Shown here: positions 38,193-46,535 of the stretch, in pieces | Numbering within the stretch: the stretch's first letter is position 1 | Layout: each line of letters starts with the position of its first letter | Translations under genes and position numbers: made by a program | Notes under the pieces: model-generated | Database searches by the model: none | Told to the model about the DNA's origin: nothing | Seen by the model: only the letters and a program-made list of their open reading frames with translations | Assembly (NCBI GenBank): GCA_949298955.1 | Contig: CASFYQ010000004.1 | Coordinates: 62,001-126,000, forward strand | Length of the DNA: 64,000 nucleotides | Reading direction: 5' to 3' | From: an uncultured Bacteroidales bacterium | Lineage (GTDB): Bacteria > Bacteroidota > Bacteroidia > Bacteroidales > Barnesiellaceae

Positions 38193-38224
38193 CAAATATA
38201 AAATTTATTTAAATAAAGTACAAG
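38193..38224 (-). promoter_or_regulatory. Promoter of glpR
   Basis: On the minus strand, CTTG (38224-38221), 20 bases, then TATATTTG (38200-38193) match the Bacteroidetes pattern. Transcription would start near 38189, with a leader of about 21 bases. Confidence 0.5.
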
Positions 38225-38303
38225 CAATGTGGCAAATTTATTTTGAAAACGAAATGAAATAGGATTGAAATAGAAACGAAACGAAAAAATATCGCCTCTT
38301 TTC

Positions 38304-38334
38304 TTGTTTTATATATACTTTTTTATTTTCTTTG
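38304..38334 (+). promoter_or_regulatory. Probable promoter of glpD
   Basis: TTG at 38304-38306, 20 bases, then TTTCTTTG at 38327-38334 match with one deviation in the -7 box. The leader to the glpD ATG would be about 58 bases. The 227-base gap between glpR and glpD is where a GlpR operator would be expected; no perfect inverted repeat was spotted. Confidence 0.4.
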
Positions 38335-38395
38335 TATCATAAAAAGAAACCAATCATAAGGTTTGATAAGGATTCAAAAATTGAAAGATAAGAAA

Positions 38396-39964
38396 ATGAA
38401 ACGTGAAGGCTTGATAAAACAGATGGCCGAAGAAAAGAGACCATGGGATTTGTTGGTGATAGGAGGCGGGGCCACCGGGTTGGGCGTAGCGGTAGATGCG
38501 TCGAGCCGGGGATACCGTGTTTTGTTGGTAGAACAGCACGACTTTGCCAAGGCCACTTCGAGCAGGAGTACAAAGCTGGTGCATGGCGGTGTGCGCTATT
38601 TGCAGCGAGGCGACGTCTCCATGGTGATAGAGGCTCTGCACGAGCGGGGGCGCCTGTGGCGCAATGCCCCGCATTTGGTAAAGGATATGCGTTTCATTAT
38701 CGGGAACTATCGTTGGTGGGAACGCCCCTTCTACACGATAGGCTTGTGTTGCTATGATTTTCTTGCCGGCCGGCTGGGGTTGGGGCGTACGTTGTCGCTG
38801 TCGAAAAAACAAACGTTGAAAGAGCTGCCGGGGTTGCTGCACGACCACCTGCGCGGTGGCGTGGTGTACCACGACGGCCAGTTCGACGATGCGCGCATGG
38901 CTATCACGCTCATGCAGAGTGCCACCGACCATGGGGCTGTCTGCATTAATTATATGAAAGTAACCTCGCTGATTAAAGAGCCCTCGGGCAAGATTAAGGG
39001 CGTTGCGCTCGAAGATACTCTTCTGGGCGGCACCTATGAGGTGAATGTGAAAGGGGTGGTCAATGCCACCGGTGTCTATGTCGACGACATTATGCAGATG
39101 GATAAGCCCGAAAGCCGCAAGAAAGTGCGTCCCAGCCAAGGCGTGCATGTCGTGGTCGATGCTGCGTTCTTGGGCGGCAATGCGGCGTTGATGATACCCA
39201 AGACTCGCGACGGACGGGTGCTCTTCGGAGTGCCTTGGCATGGCAAAGCCGTGTTGGGTACGACCGACACGCCGCTCGACGAAAACTCGCTCGAACCCAA
39301 GCCGCTCGACGAGGAGGTTGATTTTATCCTCGATCAGGCCGGACAATACCTTTCCCGCAAGCCCAAGCGCAGCGACGTGCTCTCGGTGTTTGCCGGTTTG
39401 CGTCCGCTGGCTGCTCCCACACACAGCGATTCCAAAAAAACAAAGGAAATTTCGCGCAACCACAAGATATATGTCTCCAACTCGGGCATGCTCACCATCA
39501 CCGGCGGTAAGTGGACTACCTACCGGCAGATGGCCGAAGAAGCCGTGGACCGGGTTGCCGACTTGATAGGCCTCGAGCCCCGTCCTTGCGTAACGCGCAA
39601 GATGCACCTGCACGGCTATCGCGAGGAGGTAGACCGCTCGACATGGGACTATGTTTATGGTAGCGATGCCGACGAGATTGCCTCCCTGATAGAAAACGAT
39701 GCCTCGCTGGCCGAGTTGCTCCATATCGGCTATACGTTCAGAGCCGCTCATGTCGTTTGGGCCGTGCGCGAAGAGATGGCGCAGACCGTCGAAGACGTGT
39801 TGGCCCGCCGGGTGAGAGCGCTCTTTATGGACGCCCGTGCCGCCATCGATATGGCCCCCCGGGTAGCCTCGATTATGGCGCGCGAGATGGGCAAAGATAA
39901 AAAGTGGGAAAACGAGCAGGTCGAAGAGTTCACTCGTTTGGCAAAAAATTATATCTTAGCTTGA
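38396..39964 (+). CDS. glpD: FAD-dependent glycerol-3-phosphate dehydrogenase
   Basis: This enzyme oxidises glycerol-3-phosphate to dihydroxyacetone phosphate at the membrane, passing electrons to quinone. The 522-residue product shows the FAD-binding motif LLVIGGGATGLGVAVDASSRGYRVLLVE and the family signature FAKATSSRSTKLVHGGVRYL. Further family features are VNATGVYVD and, before a C-terminal helical domain, LTITGGKWTTYRQMAEE. An open TTG start at 38363 adds 11 residues but is less likely than ATG 38396 after AAGATAAGAAA. glpT follows after 30 bases. No glpK or glpF is nearby, so the substrate probably enters as glycerol-3-phosphate. Confidence 0.93.
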   Translation: MKREGLIKQMAEEKRPWDLLVIGGGATGLGVAVDASSRGYRVLLVEQHDFAKATSSRSTKLVHGGVRYLQRGDVSMVIEALHERGRLWRNAPHLVKDMRFIIGNYRWWERPFYTIGLCCYDFLAGRLGLGRTLSLSKKQTLKELPGLLHDHLRGGVVYHDGQFDDARMAITLMQSATDHGAVCINYMKVTSLIKEPSGKIKGVALEDTLLGGTYEVNVKGVVNATGVYVDDIMQMDKPESRKKVRPSQGVHVVVDAAFLGGNAALMIPKTRDGRVLFGVPWHGKAVLGTTDTPLDENSLEPKPLDEEVDFILDQAGQYLSRKPKRSDVLSVFAGLRPLAAPTHSDSKKTKEISRNHKIYVSNSGMLTITGGKWTTYRQMAEEAVDRVADLIGLEPRPCVTRKMHLHGYREEVDRSTWDYVYGSDADEIASLIENDASLAELLHIGYTFRAAHVVWAVREEMAQTVEDVLARRVRALFMDARAAIDMAPRVASIMAREMGKDKKWENEQVEEFTRLAKNYILA

Positions 39965-39994
39965 AGTTTTGAGAAGGATAAAGGATAATGTAAT

Positions 39995-41329
39995 ATGTGG
40001 AAATTGTTCAGACCGGCTCCCGTTATCGACCCGCTGCCCCAAGCCCGGGTCGATAAGGAGTATAAGAAATTGAGATTGCAGGTATTTCTCGGTATCTTTA
40101 TCGGGTATGCCGGTTATTATCTGGTGCGTAAGAATTTCTCGATTGCTATGCCGGCGCTCGAGAAGATGGGCTTCGACGAGGCCGATTTGGGTTGGGCCTT
40201 GTCGGCGGTCTCCATTGCCTACGGCATCAGCAAGTTTGTCATGGGAACCGTCTCGGACCGCAGCAATGCCCGGGTGTTTATCCCCCTGGGGCTGATTGCC
40301 TCGGCGGTGATTATGACCGTTATGGGACTTATCCCGTGGAGCGTCAGTTCGCTCTCCATTCTCCTCATGTTCTGCATCTTGTTTGTAAACGGTTGGGTAC
40401 AGGGCATGGGTTGGCCCCCGTGCGGCAGAGTAATGGTACACTGGTTCTCGGTGCGTGAGCGGGGCGTAAAAATGTCGATATGGAATGTGGCACACAATAT
40501 AGGTGGTGCGGCGATGGCCCCGTTGGCGGTCTTCGGCATCACCCTTTTTGGTCATTGGAGCGGAGCCTTCTATTTCCCGGCCATCGTTGCCGTGGCCATC
40601 GCGGTTGTCGCCTATCTGTTGGTGCGCGATACTCCGCAGTCGTGCGGTTTGCCGCCCATCGAGCTTTACAAGCCCGAAGAGTGTGTGCAAGCCTATTCGT
40701 CCGAGCAGGAGAAAGAACTCTCCACGCGCGAGATACTCTTTGGCCACGTGCTCAATAACAAACTGTTGTGGGGCATCGCTTTTGCCAACGCCTTCATCTA
40801 TTTCGTGCGCTACGGTGTGCTCGACTGGGCTCCGATGTATCTCGAGCAGGTGAAGCACATGAACCTGGCCCACAGCAGTTGGTCCTATTTTGCCTTCGAG
40901 ATAGCCGGCATATTCGGCACGATACTTTGCGGCTGGCTCTCCGACAAGGTTTTCAAAGGGCGTCGTTCGCCGGTAACCATCATCTATATGTTGCTGGTGA
41001 TGGTCGCCGTCTATATCTATTGGGACAGTGCATCGGCTGCCGTGACCAATGTGGCGATGGCCGCAATCGGCTTCCTCATTTACGGTCCGGTGATGCTGAT
41101 AGGTGTTTCGGCCCTCGATTTGGTGCCGAAGAAAGCCGCCGGGACAGCCGCCGGGTTCACCGGGTTGTTTGGTTACCTGCTGGGTTCGGCCGTGTTTGCC
41201 AACATCGGTATGGGCTATGTCTTTAAGTATTTCGGGTGGGACGGCGGATTCTTCCTGTTGCTGGCCGCTTGTGCCATCACGGTGGTGTTGATGCTGCTCT
41301 GCAAAGAAAAAAACTATACGCATGAATAA
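39995..41329 (+). CDS. glpT: Glycerol-3-phosphate:phosphate antiporter
   Basis: The 444-residue major facilitator protein has about 12 hydrophobic segments and fits the organophosphate:Pi antiporter family: GYAGYYLVRKNFSIAMPAL in helix 1, GTVSDRSNARVFIPLGL after helix 2, and the NGWVQGMGWPPCGRVMVHWFS segment. It would exchange external glycerol-3-phosphate for phosphate. Hexose-phosphate transporters (UhpT) are close relatives, but the adjoining glpD and GlpR-like gene favour GlpT. A modest hairpin follows, then susC on the same strand. Confidence 0.9.
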   Translation: MWKLFRPAPVIDPLPQARVDKEYKKLRLQVFLGIFIGYAGYYLVRKNFSIAMPALEKMGFDEADLGWALSAVSIAYGISKFVMGTVSDRSNARVFIPLGLIASAVIMTVMGLIPWSVSSLSILLMFCILFVNGWVQGMGWPPCGRVMVHWFSVRERGVKMSIWNVAHNIGGAAMAPLAVFGITLFGHWSGAFYFPAIVAVAIAVVAYLLVRDTPQSCGLPPIELYKPEECVQAYSSEQEKELSTREILFGHVLNNKLLWGIAFANAFIYFVRYGVLDWAPMYLEQVKHMNLAHSSWSYFAFEIAGIFGTILCGWLSDKVFKGRRSPVTIIYMLLVMVAVYIYWDSASAAVTNVAMAAIGFLIYGPVMLIGVSALDLVPKKAAGTAAGFTGLFGYLLGSAVFANIGMGYVFKYFGWDGGFFLLLAACAITVVLMLLCKEKNYTHE

Positions 41330-41348
41330 GGAATAGAACGAGAACAAA

Positions 41349-41370
41349 GGGAACGGTATTTTTCGTTCCC
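41349..41370 (+). terminator. Weak terminator or attenuator between glpT and susC
   Basis: GGGAACG (41349-41355) pairs with CGTTCCC (41364-41370) around an 8-base T-rich loop. Only TAAAATAATA follows, with no T-run, so read-through into susC is plausible. No TAnnTTTG box is visible between here and susC. Confidence 0.4.
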
Positions 41371-41427
41371 TAAAATAATATATAAGGGAACTTCAAAACC
41401 TAATAAGAACCATAAATCAAAAAAATT

Positions 41428-44400
41428 ATGAATTTACTAACAAACACACTGCACAGAAGATGGTCATGTCTACTCGTGGCTGTCATCTTGATGTCTGGTT
41501 TACAGACGTTTGCTCAGTCTGGTGGTGGCAATTCGCTGACCGGTAAGGTGGTCGACGATTATGACCAACCCATTATCGGGGCAGTTGTCAAAGTTGCCGG
41601 TACCACTATCGGGCGTTCGACCGATGCGGACGGAGCTTTTGCTATGAAGAACGTACCCTCCGATGCGACCCTCGAGGTTTCGTATGTGGGCTATGAAAAA
41701 CAGAGTATTCCGGTTAACGGAAAGAACTTTATTCTGGTGAAATTGAAAGAAGCCAACCAGCTGCTCGACGAGGTTGTCGTGGTAGGTTACGGTACCCAAA
41801 AGAAAGTGAATCTGACGGGTGCTGTGGGAACCATTACGGCCAAGGAAATCAATGCCCGCCCGGTGAGCAACGTGGCCATGGCCTTGCAGGGTGCCGATCC
41901 TTCGTTGAACTTGACGATGCAGTCGGGGCGTTCCAGCGGTAGTTACGATATGAATATCCGCGGTGTATCGTCTGTCTCTACGTCCAATACCCCGCTGATT
42001 ATGGTCGACGGTGTGGTGACCGAGCTGAATATGGTCAACCCCAACGACATCGAGTCGGTTTCTATTTTGAAAGATGCTTCGGCTGCCGCCATCTATGGTG
42101 CTACCGCGTCGAAAGGTGTTGTACTTATTACGACAAAGACGGGTGCCGACCAGGCCGGCAAAGCTACGGTAAGCTTCAACGGCCGGTTCGGTTGGTCGCA
42201 GAATACGACATCGACCGACTATATGACCTCGGGTTACGATCAGGTGAGCCTGGTCGACAAGGCCTACTACTCGCAGTATGCTACCAACTTTACCAACTAT
42301 ACGGCCGAGGAGATGCAGATGCTGTATGAGCGCCGCAACGACAAGACCGAGCATCCCGACCGTCCCTGGGTAGTCCTGCAAGACGACGGTTCGTATCGGT
42401 ACTATGCCAATTTCGACTGGTATCATTATCTCTTCCGCAAAACCCGTCCGCAACAGGAATACAACCTCTCGATACGGGGAGGAAACGACCGGGTGAAATA
42501 TTATGTGAGCGGCCGGTACAACCGCGAGGAGGGTATCTTGAACGTAACCCCCGATACCTACGACACCTATTCGACCCGCGCCAAACTCGATGTGAAAATC
42601 AAACCCTGGCTGCGCTATTCGAACAACGTGAATTTCTTTAATTCGTCTTACAAATACAGCGGTCTTGCTACCATCAACTCGACCCTGATGGAGGTCGACA
42701 AAACCTTGATGGCTTCGTGGCCGGCCAAGACTCCCGAGGGGCTGCCGGTCTATGCCGAAACTCATGCCAACACTACCCTCAACGGTGCCGGTGCTTATCT
42801 GGTCGACGACCGTTCGCACCATCAGAACAACCAAAAGTATATTATCATAGGCAACCGCTTCGACATCGATATTTTCAAAGACCTCGTCTTGACGGTCGAT
42901 TACAGCTACAAATACCGCAAACGTCTCAACTCGGTGCGTAATTACAACCTGCACTACTCCAACAAGCAGGGCGAGGAGAAGACCATCATTACCGGTAACT
43001 TCAAGGATTACTATCGTGAAAATCACTACGAGACCAACGAGCACAACTTGAATGCCTATGCTACCTATACCCACACCTGGAACAAGGCGCATAACTTTAA
43101 GGCTCTGGCCGGTTATCAGTATCGTGGCTCTCGCGACACCTATTTGCAGTTGCAGCAGCTGGCTCTGTTGAGCGAGAACATGTCGACCTTTGCCAACGCT
43201 ACGGGTGATATTACTCGTGCTCAAACCATCTCCGAGTGGCGTAACAGCGGTTTCTTCGGTCGTGTGAACTACGATTACAAAGGCCGTTATCTCTTCGAAG
43301 CCAGTGCCCGTTACGACGGTTCGTCGCGTTTCCGCAGCGATCACCGCTGGGTGTTCACCCCCTCGGCATCGGCCGGCTGGCGCATCAGCGAGGAGAGTTT
43401 CTGGGAGCCTATCAAAAATGTAGTCGACAATGCCAAGATTCGCCTCTCTTACGGTAAACTGGCCAATCAAGACTCCGATGCCTATTCTTATATCGAGGAA
43501 ATCTCTACCGGCAATACGATGAGCTATACGCTCGACGGTACCTCGAAGTTGCAATATGCCAGCGTTTCCAACCCCAAGACCAGTTACCTCACTTGGGAAA
43601 CCATTGCCACCTGGAACGTGGGTCTCGACTTGTCGTTCCTCGACAATCGCTTGAATTTCACCGGCGACTATTTCATTCGTGATACCGAGGGCATGTTGGG
43701 TAAATCGATTGTATTGCCCGGTGTCTTTGGGGCGATAGAACCCGATGAGAACTGTGCCGACCTGCGCACGAAGGGTTGGGAACTTGCTGTGGGCTGGAAC
43801 GACTCGTTTGCATTGATGGGCAAGCGTTTCAATTATAGCATTTCGGCTACATTGGGCGATAACAAAACGGTTATTACCAAGTATAACAACCCCGAAAAGA
43901 ACTTGACCGACTACTACGAAGGCATGGAGTGGGGCGAAATCTGGGGCTATCGGGTCGATGGTTTGTTCGCTACCGACGAAGAGGCTGCCGACTACACCTC
44001 GCGGGTGAACCAGGATGCCGTCAATACCCGTATCCTCACCGACAAAGTGGAGCCTTACTATCGCGCCGGTGACTTGAAATTCCGCGACCTCGACGGTAAC
44101 AACATCATCAATGCGGGTGACGAGACCGCCGACAGCCCGGGCGACCGGGAGATTATCGGTAACACCACTCCCCGCTATTCATATAGCTTCCGTTTGGGTG
44201 CCGACTGGAACGGATTCGATATTTCGGCCTTCTTCCAGGGTGTAGGCAAGAGAGACTGGTACCCCGATTACCTCTCGACCGGTTTCTGGGGCCCTTATGC
44301 ACGCGCATTCACGAGCTTTATCCCGGCCAATTTCATGGATCAGTGCTGGTCGGAGGATAACCCCGACGGATATTTCCCCCGTTTCCGTGGTTATCAGACT

Positions 44401-44679
44401 TTTGCTTCCAGTCAGCTGGGTGTGGCCAACGACCGTTATCTGCAAAATGCTTCTTACCTGCGGTTGAAAAACCTCACCATCGGTTATACCTTGCCGGTAT
44501 TGAAAAAAGTCTTTACCAGATTGCGTGTCTATTTCACGGGTGAAAACTTGTGGTACTGGTCGCCGATGAAGAAGCATACCCTCTATATCGACCCCGAGGC
44601 TGCCGGACAGAACGACGGTACCGGTATGGCATACAGCTACTCGCGTAACTTCTCGGTGGGTGTGGATATTACATTTTAA
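41428..44679 (+). CDS. susC: SusC/RagA-family TonB-dependent transporter
   Basis: The 1083-residue outer-membrane receptor has a signal peptide and a carboxypeptidase-regulatory-like domain at about 35-115 (LTGKVVDDYDQPIIGAVVKVAGT...). The SusC-type TonB-box region is DEVVVVGYGTQKKVNLTGAV. The plug follows (MNIRGVSSVSTSNTPLIMVDGVV, IESVSILKDASAAAIYGA), then a 22-strand barrel ending YSRNFSVGVDITF. It imports an oligosaccharide-type ligand together with the SusD lipoprotein encoded 19 bases downstream. The upstream glp genes and the downstream phosphodiester glycosidases hint at a phosphorylated glycan. The substrate cannot be read from the sequence. Confidence 0.95.
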   Translation: MNLLTNTLHRRWSCLLVAVILMSGLQTFAQSGGGNSLTGKVVDDYDQPIIGAVVKVAGTTIGRSTDADGAFAMKNVPSDATLEVSYVGYEKQSIPVNGKNFILVKLKEANQLLDEVVVVGYGTQKKVNLTGAVGTITAKEINARPVSNVAMALQGADPSLNLTMQSGRSSGSYDMNIRGVSSVSTSNTPLIMVDGVVTELNMVNPNDIESVSILKDASAAAIYGATASKGVVLITTKTGADQAGKATVSFNGRFGWSQNTTSTDYMTSGYDQVSLVDKAYYSQYATNFTNYTAEEMQMLYERRNDKTEHPDRPWVVLQDDGSYRYYANFDWYHYLFRKTRPQQEYNLSIRGGNDRVKYYVSGRYNREEGILNVTPDTYDTYSTRAKLDVKIKPWLRYSNNVNFFNSSYKYSGLATINSTLMEVDKTLMASWPAKTPEGLPVYAETHANTTLNGAGAYLVDDRSHHQNNQKYIIIGNRFDIDIFKDLVLTVDYSYKYRKRLNSVRNYNLHYSNKQGEEKTIITGNFKDYYRENHYETNEHNLNAYATYTHTWNKAHNFKALAGYQYRGSRDTYLQLQQLALLSENMSTFANATGDITRAQTISEWRNSGFFGRVNYDYKGRYLFEASARYDGSSRFRSDHRWVFTPSASAGWRISEESFWEPIKNVVDNAKIRLSYGKLANQDSDAYSYIEEISTGNTMSYTLDGTSKLQYASVSNPKTSYLTWETIATWNVGLDLSFLDNRLNFTGDYFIRDTEGMLGKSIVLPGVFGAIEPDENCADLRTKGWELAVGWNDSFALMGKRFNYSISATLGDNKTVITKYNNPEKNLTDYYEGMEWGEIWGYRVDGLFATDEEAADYTSRVNQDAVNTRILTDKVEPYYRAGDLKFRDLDGNNIINAGDETADSPGDREIIGNTTPRYSYSFRLGADWNGFDISAFFQGVGKRDWYPDYLSTGFWGPYARAFTSFIPANFMDQCWSEDNPDGYFPRFRGYQTFASSQLGVANDRYLQNASYLRLKNLTIGYTLPVLKKVFTRLRVYFTGENLWYWSPMKKHTLYIDPEAAGQNDGTGMAYSYSRNFSVGVDITF

Positions 44680-44698
44680 CGATTAAAACAGAACGACG

Positions 44699-46444
44699 AT
44701 GAAAAAGTTTTTATATATATCCAGCGTGTTGATCGGAGCCGCTTTGTTCGGCTGTACCGATTTGGATTTGATTCCCGAGGATACGGTTACACCCGAGTCT
44801 TATTTCTCGAACGAAACGGAGTTGCGCCTGTGGACCAATGCCTACTATGCCATGCTCCCCGATGCCGACGATCTTAACGACATGTGTGCCGACGATGTGG
44901 TAAAGAATATCCTTTCCAATGTCCTTTTGGGCAACCGGCTTCCGGCCACCGAGGGCGGCTGGAATTGGGGCGACCTGCGCAAAATCAATTTCTATTTCCA
45001 ACATTGCGGAAACTGTGACGACATAAATGCCCGCAACCACTACGACGGTTTCTCCTATTTCATGCGTGCCTTCTTCTATTACGAGAAAGTACAGCGCTAT
45101 GGCGATGTGCCTTGGTACGACGTGGTAATCGGGTCGAAAGACAACGAGTTGCTCTACAAGGAGCGTGACTCGCGTAAAGAGGTGATGGCTCATGTCATGG
45201 CCGACCTCGACTCGGCTATCAACAAACTGCCCGAAGCCCATACCCCCTACGAGGTGAACAAGTGGACGGCTCTGGCCCTGAAATCGCGGGCCGCGCTGTT
45301 CGAAGGCACCTTCCGCAAATATCACAACCTGGGCGACTGGGAAGAGATGCTGCGACTCTCGGCCGATGCTTCGCTTGAACTGATACAGAAAGGTGGCTAC
45401 TCGCTCTATAAAGAGGGTAGCACTCCCTACCGCGACCTCTTTGCCCGCCTCGATGCGCCTGCCGACGAGATTATTTTGGGCCGCCGTTACAGCACCGAGC
45501 TCTCGGTACTGCACAACACCCAGTTCAACTCGATGGCCGGTAACCAACGGGTATCGTTTACCAAGCGTTTTGTCGACCACTACCTCATGGCCGACGGCTC
45601 GCGCTACACCGATATTCCCGGACATGAGACGAAACAGTTTGTCGACGAGGTGACCGGCCGCGACCCGCGTCTGGCGCAAACCATCTTGACACCGGGTTAT
45701 GTGCAGATGGGTACTGAGAAAGAGATGATCAATACCTTGTCGAAATACACCTTGACCGGCTACCAGTATATCAAGTTCGTGATGGAACCCAAATACGACC
45801 AGTCGAACAAGTCGCCCATGTATTACCCGCTCTTCCGCTTGGCCGAGGTTTACCTCAACTATGCCGAGGCCAAAGCCGAGCTGGGCACCCTCACGCAGAA
45901 CGACCTCGATATTTCGGTCAACCTCTTGCGCGACCGCGTGGGCATGCCGGGCATCGACCTGGAGGAGGCCAACAACAACCCCGACCCCTACCTGATGGCC
46001 GACGTGACGGGCTATCCCAACGTGACGAAGAGCAACATGACCGGTGTAATCCTGGAGATTCGCCGCGAGCGCACCGTCGAGCTTTGTCTCGAAGGCTTCC
46101 GCCAGTGGGATATGTTCCGCTGGAAAGAGGGTAAACAGTTCACCCACGAGTTCCATGGTGTCTATTTCCCTGGTTTGGGCAAATACGACCTCAACGGTGA
46201 CGGACGTGACGAAACGGCTCTTTGGAAAGACGAGCCGGTATCGGGCCTTGGATTGACCAAATATCAGGTGGGTGTCGATTTCTTCCTCACCAACGATACC
46301 GAAGGCTACATGTGGCCTCATAAAGATGTGAAACGTACCTGGGACGAAGACCGCGACTACTTGTGGCCTATCCCCACCGAAGAACGTGTGAAAAACCATA
46401 ATCTCACGCAGAACCCGGGCTGGGACGACGGTCTGTCCTTCTAA
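44699..46444 (+). CDS. susD: SusD/RagB-family nutrient-binding lipoprotein
   Basis: The 581-residue surface lipoprotein has Cys19 in LFGC, followed by the SusD start (DLDLIPEDTVTPESYFSNETELRLWTNAYYAML). TPR-like helices and the conserved C-terminal region (LFRLAEVYLNYAEAKAELG, ILEIRRERTVELCLEGFRQWDMFRWKEG, LWPIPTEE) complete the family pattern. It forms the lid of the SusC channel and captures the glycan. A hairpin just after the stop may lower expression of the genes that follow. Confidence 0.95.
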   Translation: MKKFLYISSVLIGAALFGCTDLDLIPEDTVTPESYFSNETELRLWTNAYYAMLPDADDLNDMCADDVVKNILSNVLLGNRLPATEGGWNWGDLRKINFYFQHCGNCDDINARNHYDGFSYFMRAFFYYEKVQRYGDVPWYDVVIGSKDNELLYKERDSRKEVMAHVMADLDSAINKLPEAHTPYEVNKWTALALKSRAALFEGTFRKYHNLGDWEEMLRLSADASLELIQKGGYSLYKEGSTPYRDLFARLDAPADEIILGRRYSTELSVLHNTQFNSMAGNQRVSFTKRFVDHYLMADGSRYTDIPGHETKQFVDEVTGRDPRLAQTILTPGYVQMGTEKEMINTLSKYTLTGYQYIKFVMEPKYDQSNKSPMYYPLFRLAEVYLNYAEAKAELGTLTQNDLDISVNLLRDRVGMPGIDLEEANNNPDPYLMADVTGYPNVTKSNMTGVILEIRRERTVELCLEGFRQWDMFRWKEGKQFTHEFHGVYFPGLGKYDLNGDGRDETALWKDEPVSGLGLTKYQVGVDFFLTNDTEGYMWPHKDVKRTWDEDRDYLWPIPTEERVKNHNLTQNPGWDDGLSF

Positions 46445-46451
46445 ACAATCA

Positions 46452-46487
46452 CGGAGAGAAGGAGATTGTACAGTCTCTTTCTCTCCG
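46452..46487 (+). terminator. Hairpin after susD (partial terminator or stabiliser)
   Basis: CGGAGAGA (46452-46459) pairs with TCTCTCCG (46480-46487), and an inner GA..TC stem adds to it. No long T-run follows. It may produce a step-down in transcript level between susCD and the enzyme genes. Confidence 0.45.
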
Positions 46488-46535
46488 GTTACAGTTCAAT
46501 AATTAACAGTAAATCTAATCTAAAACAAAGTGGTT

